NCBI RefSeq assembly: GCF_016889705.1
Contig: NZ_CP069526.1
Location: 6,634,001-6,698,000 of the forward strand
Length of the DNA: 64,000 nt
Origin: Amycolatopsis sp. FDAARGOS 1241
GTDB lineage: Bacteria > Actinomycetota > Actinomycetes > Mycobacteriales > Pseudonocardiaceae
Direction: 5' to 3'
Shown piece by piece: positions 60,222 through 64,000 of the stretch; within the stretch, counting starts at the first letter, position 1; each line of letters begins with the position of its first letter. The notes under the pieces are model-generated. The model searched no databases. It saw only the letters and a list, made by a program, of their open reading frames with translations, and had not been told where the DNA came from. The position numbers and the translations under genes are program-made.

Positions 60222-61189
60222 TCAGCAGCCGGGCTGCGTGTGCAGCCAAGCTGATGCGGGCGCGACCACCTCGCCGGTGGTCGCGGCCGCGGGCAGCGGG
60301 TGGTCGGGCTGGATCGGGGTGTTGCCGTAGCCGCGTCCGGTCCGGTCGACGTCGCGCACGGTCGTGATCCGCAGGTCGGCGCCGTCGCTGAGGTGGCAGG
60401 CCTCGTTGCCGGTGGCGAAGCCCGCGGTGGCTTGGCCGAACGTCGCGGCGCGGGCGAGACCGCGGAAAGCCGGCAGCGACGCCTCTCCCGAGCTCCCGGT
60501 GCGTGTGGAAGTGAGCACGGCGACCGGTGGTCGCGGCCGCGACAGCCGCAGCGGGTTCTCCTCGCTCACCCTCGGGTCGCCGGTGACCGAAACGCGGCCG
60601 CCTCGCAGGATCCAGGTGCTCGACCCGTCGAGGCCCCGGAACGAGCCCAGCGCACCCTCGTCCAGGAGTGGCACGAGGACGGTGAGCATGGGGACCATGT
60701 CTCCGCCGAAGTTTTCCCGCAGGTCCACGATCCAGCCGCACGGGCTGCCCGCGTCGGCGGATTCGACCGCGGTGATGCCGGCGGCGACGTACCGGCGTTC
60801 GCCCGCCGTGTCCGCGGCGAACGCGGGCACGGTCAGCACAGCCACGTCGCCGGCGGCCCGGCTCGTCGGCACTTCGATCTTTCCGCGGCGGGGGCTTTGG
60901 CCGCCGCGGGACCGAGCAGCACCGCGTGTTTGTTGCCCACCCGGACGAACGCGCCCCGGATCGCCGAGTACGTGCCTGCCGGCGTCGACGCGCCTTCAGC
61001 TCGGCGCAGCGCTCCGGCTTCCGCGGCCGGCCAGTGCACGGAGTCCCGGTCGATCGAGTGGGCCCGCAGCAACCCGAGTGCGCCGACGAGGTACTCCCGC
61101 GGCGAGTCCGGATCCGGTACCGCTGCGGCCGTGACCAGGCCCAGCACGACGACCAGCACCACCGACCCGGCCAGTGCGCGACGACGCAC
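60222..61189 (-). pseudogene. S41 family peptidase split by a frameshift
   Basis: From GTG 61189 the frame encodes a membrane or signal segment (VLVVVLGLVTAAAV), PREYLVGALGLLRAHSIDRDSVHW and TYSAIRGAFVRVGNKHAVLL, the usual N-terminal part of actinobacterial S41 peptidases, and stops at 60833. The rest follows in another frame down to 60222: VPTSRAAGDVAVLTVPAF, CGWIVDLRENFGGDM, TSTRTGSSGEASLPAFRG (catalytic Ser region). One indel near 60875-60900 joins them. If it is a sequencing error the gene is intact, about 320 residues, and secreted. It follows the exoribonuclease gene by 26 bp on the same strand. Confidence 0.75.
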
Positions 61190-61215
61190 CCCCGACCCCG
61201 CCCCCAGTGACCCGC

Positions 61216-61704
61216 TCAGCGGCGGCGGAACGCCGATTCGATGACTTCCCAGCGTTGCAGGTTGTGCTTCGCGTCCGCCAGGGCGTCGTGCTGGTCGGTG
61301 GGGGCGGCGGGCAGTTTGGGCTTCCCCGCGTCTTCCCAGCGTTGGCGCAGGTCGCGCGTGAAGCGGGGCAGCTGGCGCGGCAGGGCCGGCATCGGGCCCC
61401 ACAGCTGGGCCAGCGCGACGTGGTCGTAGGCCGCGAACCACGCCCACAGCTCGATGCCGCCCGGGGGCTTGCCGAAGAACTCGAGCAGGTCCGTGCGGAT
61501 CTTCTCGCGGCTGCGCCACGCGGGGTCCGCGGGCGAGGGCAGCTTGGGCAGTACGTTGTCCCGCACCCACGGTCCCGCCTTGGCGGGGTCGAAATCGGTC
61601 GAGACGGCGTAGAACTCGCGGCCGCGCTCGTCAACGACACCGATCGACACCAGGTCGATCGTCACGCCGTCCTCGATGAACTCGGTGTCGTAGAAAAAAC
61701 GCAT
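61216..61704 (-). CDS. 3'-5' exoribonuclease, Rv2179c type
   Basis: The 162-residue protein begins MRFFYDTEFIEDGVTIDLVSIGVVDERGREFYAVS, with the DEDD-type catalytic DTEF. It later has AWFAAYDHVALAQLWG, and DQHDALADAKHNLQRW, which holds the final Asp/His pair of the RNase T-like fold. Mycobacterial Rv2179c is a 3'-5' exoribonuclease of this kind that also lies near a DAHP synthase gene (Rv2178c) and an acyltransferase gene, so the neighbourhood is partly conserved. The RNA target is unknown. Confidence 0.88.
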   Translation of the reverse strand: MRFFYDTEFIEDGVTIDLVSIGVVDERGREFYAVSTDFDPAKAGPWVRDNVLPKLPSPADPAWRSREKIRTDLLEFFGKPPGGIELWAWFAAYDHVALAQLWGPMPALPRQLPRFTRDLRQRWEDAGKPKLPAAPTDQHDALADAKHNLQRWEVIESAFRRR

Positions 61705-61777
61705 TACGGAAAACTAGCAGCGGCGCGGAACGCGTCCGTTGAGGGCGTTGGCGGCGCGGAAAGCGGAGCTCGGCCGG

Positions 61778-62539
61778 TTAGCCGACCTTGCTGTCCGGCA
61801 CCCGGGCCGCGTCGCGCCCGGCCGGCTGGGCGGGCACCTTCGGGTCGGCGCCGGCGGCCTCCGCGGCCAGCAGCTCCTTGGCCTTCGCCGCGTAGATGTC
61901 CACGTACTCCTGGCCCGAGAGTTCCATGAGCGCATACATGATCTCGTCGGTGATCGAGCGCTCGATGAACCGGTCGCCGGCCAGGCCGTCGTAACGGGAG
62001 AAGTCGAGCGGTGCGCCGAAGCGGATCTCGAGGCGCCGCGGCCACCACATCTTCGAGCCGATCGGGTTGACCTTGTCGGTGCCGATCATCGCGACCGGGA
62101 CCACCACGCCCTTGGACTCGAGCGCGATCCGGGCGACGCCGGTCTTGCCCTTGTACAGCCGGCCGTCGGGCGAGCGCGTGCCCTCCGGGTAGATCCCCAG
62201 CAGGTGGCCCTGCTTCACGAGGCGGATGGCCGTGTCGAGGGCGGCCTGCGCGGCGTTGCCGCCCGAGCGGTCGATCGGGAACTGGCCGACGCCGGTGAAG
62301 AACCACTTCTTGAGCAAGCCCTTGAACCCCGGCTCGGTGAAGTACTCCGACTTGGCCGGGAACGTGACCTTGCGCTTCACCCGCAGCGGCATGAAGAACG
62401 AATCGGCGACCGCCAGGTGGTTGCCGGCGAGGATCGCGCCACCCGTCTCCGGGATGTTTTCGGCACCGACCACCTTCGTCGGCCACAGGGTCTTCAGCAG
62501 GGGGCCGATGAACACGAACTTCATGAGCCAGTACAGCAC
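61778..62539 (-). CDS. plsC: 1-acyl-sn-glycerol-3-phosphate acyltransferase
   Basis: The 253-residue protein has the PlsC/LPLAT motifs: GNHLAVADS with H41 and D46 (HX4D), FPIDRSGG, YPEGTRSPDG at residues 117-126 and VVVPVAMIGTD. It acylates lysophosphatidic acid to phosphatidic acid at the membrane. The C-terminal 40 residues are an Ala/Pro-rich tail. The GTG start at 62539 has GGAG upstream. It precedes the exoribonuclease gene on the same strand after a gap of about 70 bp. Mycobacteria keep an acyltransferase gene near the same exoribonuclease. Confidence 0.9.
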   Translation of the reverse strand: MLYWLMKFVFIGPLLKTLWPTKVVGAENIPETGGAILAGNHLAVADSFFMPLRVKRKVTFPAKSEYFTEPGFKGLLKKWFFTGVGQFPIDRSGGNAAQAALDTAIRLVKQGHLLGIYPEGTRSPDGRLYKGKTGVARIALESKGVVVPVAMIGTDKVNPIGSKMWWPRRLEIRFGAPLDFSRYDGLAGDRFIERSITDEIMYALMELSGQEYVDIYAAKAKELLAAEAAGADPKVPAQPAGRDAARVPDSKVG

Positions 62540-62760
62540 CGCGCTCCAGTCCTTCCCGAGGCTCGACGTTCGAGTTCTCGGTGCTCAAGGGTACGAAACC
62601 CGGCCGTCCGCGCACAATGTGCGGTGAACGGCTACTGGCTGGCAGCGATCGATCTCACAGCGGTAGCAGGCGGTTCGAGGCACCGGTGGGGCCCCCACAA
62701 GACCACCCGACCGTGAGAGCATGGAAGACCTAAACCGCTTCGATCGGAAGGGCGTTCGCC

Positions 62761-63525
62761 ATGAGCGTGCTCGCCGGCGCGGAACCGTTCGCCCACACCG
62801 GTTCCTCCGGAGCCGGGTTCCTGCTGTGCCACGGCTTCACCGGCACGCCGGCCGGGCTGCGGGCGTGGGGCGACCACCTGGCCGCAGCCGGGTTCTCCGT
62901 GCGCTGCCCGCTGCTGCCGGGCCACGGCACGCGCTGGCAGGACCTGAACCGGACCACCTGGCAGGACTGGTACGGAGCCGTCCGCGAAGAGCTGCTCGCG
63001 CTGCGGGCCGAATGCGACACCGTGTTCGTCGGCGGCCTTTCGATGGGTGGCACGCTCACGCTGCGCCTCGCCGAGGAGTTCGGCGACCGGATCGCCGGGA
63101 TCGTGCTGGTCAACCCGTCCGTCACGCGGCTGAGCGCCGACGCGAAGCTGCTGCCGCTGGTGGCGCGAATGGTCCCGTCGATCCCCGGGATCGCCAACGA
63201 CATCGCCAAGCCCGGCGTGACCGAGCTGGCCTACCCGCGCACGCCGGTGCGCGCCGCCGCGAGCCTCGCGCGCCTGTGGAAGGTGACACGGGCCGACCTG
63301 GGGAAGGTGACGCAGCCGGTGCTGCTGCTCCGCTCGCGAGTCGACCACGTGGTGGAGCCCGAGAACTCGCGGATCGTGCTGGCCGGCATCGCCAGCCCGG
63401 ACGTGACCGAGGTGGTGCTGGAGAACAGCTTCCACGTCGCGACGCAGGACAACGACGCGGAACTGATCTTCAGCCGCAGTGTCGACTTCGCCCGGGCGCT
63501 GCGGGCGGGACAGGTGGGTGCCTGA
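62761..63525 (+). CDS. alpha/beta hydrolase, carboxylesterase / monoacylglycerol lipase type
   Basis: The 254-residue protein has LLCHGFTGTPAGLRAWGDHLA (oxyanion region), the nucleophile elbow GGLSMGG with Ser94, VLLLRSRVDHVVEP (Asp) and VVLENSFHVATQDND (His): a full triad of the Est30-like carboxylesterase group. It probably hydrolyses short or medium acyl esters, perhaps acylglycerols. It overlaps the next gene at its stop (TGATG at 63523-63527). The divergent neighbour is plsC. Similar esterases accompany plsC in mycobacteria. Confidence 0.88.
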   Translation: MSVLAGAEPFAHTGSSGAGFLLCHGFTGTPAGLRAWGDHLAAAGFSVRCPLLPGHGTRWQDLNRTTWQDWYGAVREELLALRAECDTVFVGGLSMGGTLTLRLAEEFGDRIAGIVLVNPSVTRLSADAKLLPLVARMVPSIPGIANDIAKPGVTELAYPRTPVRAAASLARLWKVTRADLGKVTQPVLLLRSRVDHVVEPENSRIVLAGIASPDVTEVVLENSFHVATQDNDAELIFSRSVDFARALRAGQVGA

Positions 63526-64000
63526 TGACGCGGGGGAAAGGCACGGACGGGCCCGAGGACGTCGACGCCACATTCGCCGAGATCGTCGCCGATCTGCGGG
63601 CCGAGGGTGTCGGCATGTTCCTCGACGAGGACGTGCTCGAGCTCGACGACTCCGCGACCGGCACACCCCCGGACACCACCCCGCCGGCGACGGCGAAACC
63701 CGACAAACCGACTGAAACCCCCGAGCCGGACTCGTGGCGCACAGGTGGGACCACGTGGGACACCACGATGTTCACCGACGACCCCGCCGAGGACGACGAG
63801 CACTTCGTGCCGCCCGAGCCCCCGCCGCTGCCTCGCCCGCGCAAGGGCGCGTTTGTGGTGCTCCTGTTCTTCGTCGTCGGGTTGCTGCTGCTGATCGTGC
63901 CGAACCTGATCGGCGTCGGCCCGGCCCTGGCGACGCCGCTGGGGATCCTCTCACTCGCCACCGCCATCGCGCTCCTGCTGCTGCGGGTACGCCAGGGCCC
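63525..64000 (+). CDS. membrane protein, 3' end outside window
   Basis: The first 158 residues are visible. An acidic N-terminus (EDVDATFAEIVADLRAEG) and a Pro/Thr-rich, acidic linker (TGTPPDTTPPATAKPD, PEPPPLPRPRKG) precede two hydrophobic segments (FVVLLFFVVGLLLLIVPNLIGV and LATPLGILSLATAIALLLL). No catalytic motif is seen and the family is not recognised; similar small membrane proteins accompany this esterase type in actinobacteria. The ATG overlaps the upstream TGA, so translation is coupled to the esterase. Confidence 0.65.
   Translation, partial: MTRGKGTDGPEDVDATFAEIVADLRAEGVGMFLDEDVLELDDSATGTPPDTTPPATAKPDKPTETPEPDSWRTGGTTWDTTMFTDDPAEDDEHFVPPEPPPLPRPRKGAFVVLLFFVVGLLLLIVPNLIGVGPALATPLGILSLATAIALLLLRVRQG

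Overview
The window is very GC-rich, with dense gene packing, frequent GTG/TTG starts and overlapping stop/start codons, as in filamentous actinobacteria. The gene content points to a pseudonocardiacean, most likely an Amycolatopsis relative (inference). It includes a KstR-type steroid regulator with matching operators, F420-dependent luciferase-like oxidoreductases, an actinobacterial conservon, a fused isobutyryl-CoA mutase (IcmF), a diacylglycerol acyltransferase, XRE/DUF397 pairs and a pyrophosphate-type phosphofructokinase of the kind known from Amycolatopsis. I saw no tRNA, rRNA, CRISPR array or intact insertion sequence.

Layout. 0-1.4 kb: the N-terminal part of an acyl-CoA dehydrogenase divergent from an alpha/beta hydrolase, with a perfect KstR box between them. 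1.4-10.7 kb: a Uma2-type putative nuclease, a TIGR04141/DUF6119 protein of unknown function, a wax-ester synthase/DGAT divergent from a LipC-like esterase, a ferredoxin-reductase-like flavoprotein, FolE and an HTH regulator. 9.5-15.7 kb: a translationally coupled SNF2 helicase and SWIM protein, a diverged tandem-repeat tract, a truncated acyl-CoA dehydrogenase and kstR with two operator matches. 15.8-24.9 kb: three F420-type oxidoreductases, a methyltransferase, IcmF, and an ArsR-AHSA1-DUF899 operon followed by a RibD-like reductase. 24.9-31.2 kb: a four-gene conservon whose sensor kinase is unusually long and has a duplicated tail.

32-39 kb: a DUF485/acetate-type symporter pair, a TetR/MFS efflux pair with three operator copies, a DUF3817/LprD-like pair and a secreted transglycosylase. 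39.5-46.3 kb: a GNAT, a CaiB transferase, an acyl-CoA dehydrogenase with its own TetR, a decayed semialdehyde dehydrogenase and an amidohydrolase. 46.4-51 kb: a giant LuxR-family ATPase regulator and an XRE/DUF397 pair. 51.5-64 kb: tesB and pyruvate kinase, a lipoprotein, a chitinase relic, an HxlR regulator divergent from a monooxygenase-globin fusion, PPi-phosphofructokinase, a DAHP synthase preceded by a Tyr-Phe-Trp-Phe leader peptide, a frameshifted S41 peptidase, an exoribonuclease, PlsC, an esterase and a membrane protein cut by the window end.

Metabolic theme. Acyl-CoA and steroid catabolism (KstR-linked genes, IcmF, CaiB, acyl-CoA dehydrogenases, TesB), neutral lipid storage (DGAT/lipase) and a reversible glycolytic step recur. 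Several genes are decayed or frame-disturbed (1-278, 14.3-15.0 kb, 44.1-45.4 kb, 55.8-56.1 kb, 57.6 kb, 60.2-61.2 kb). These could be true pseudogenes or base-calling indels, and the sequence alone cannot separate the two.
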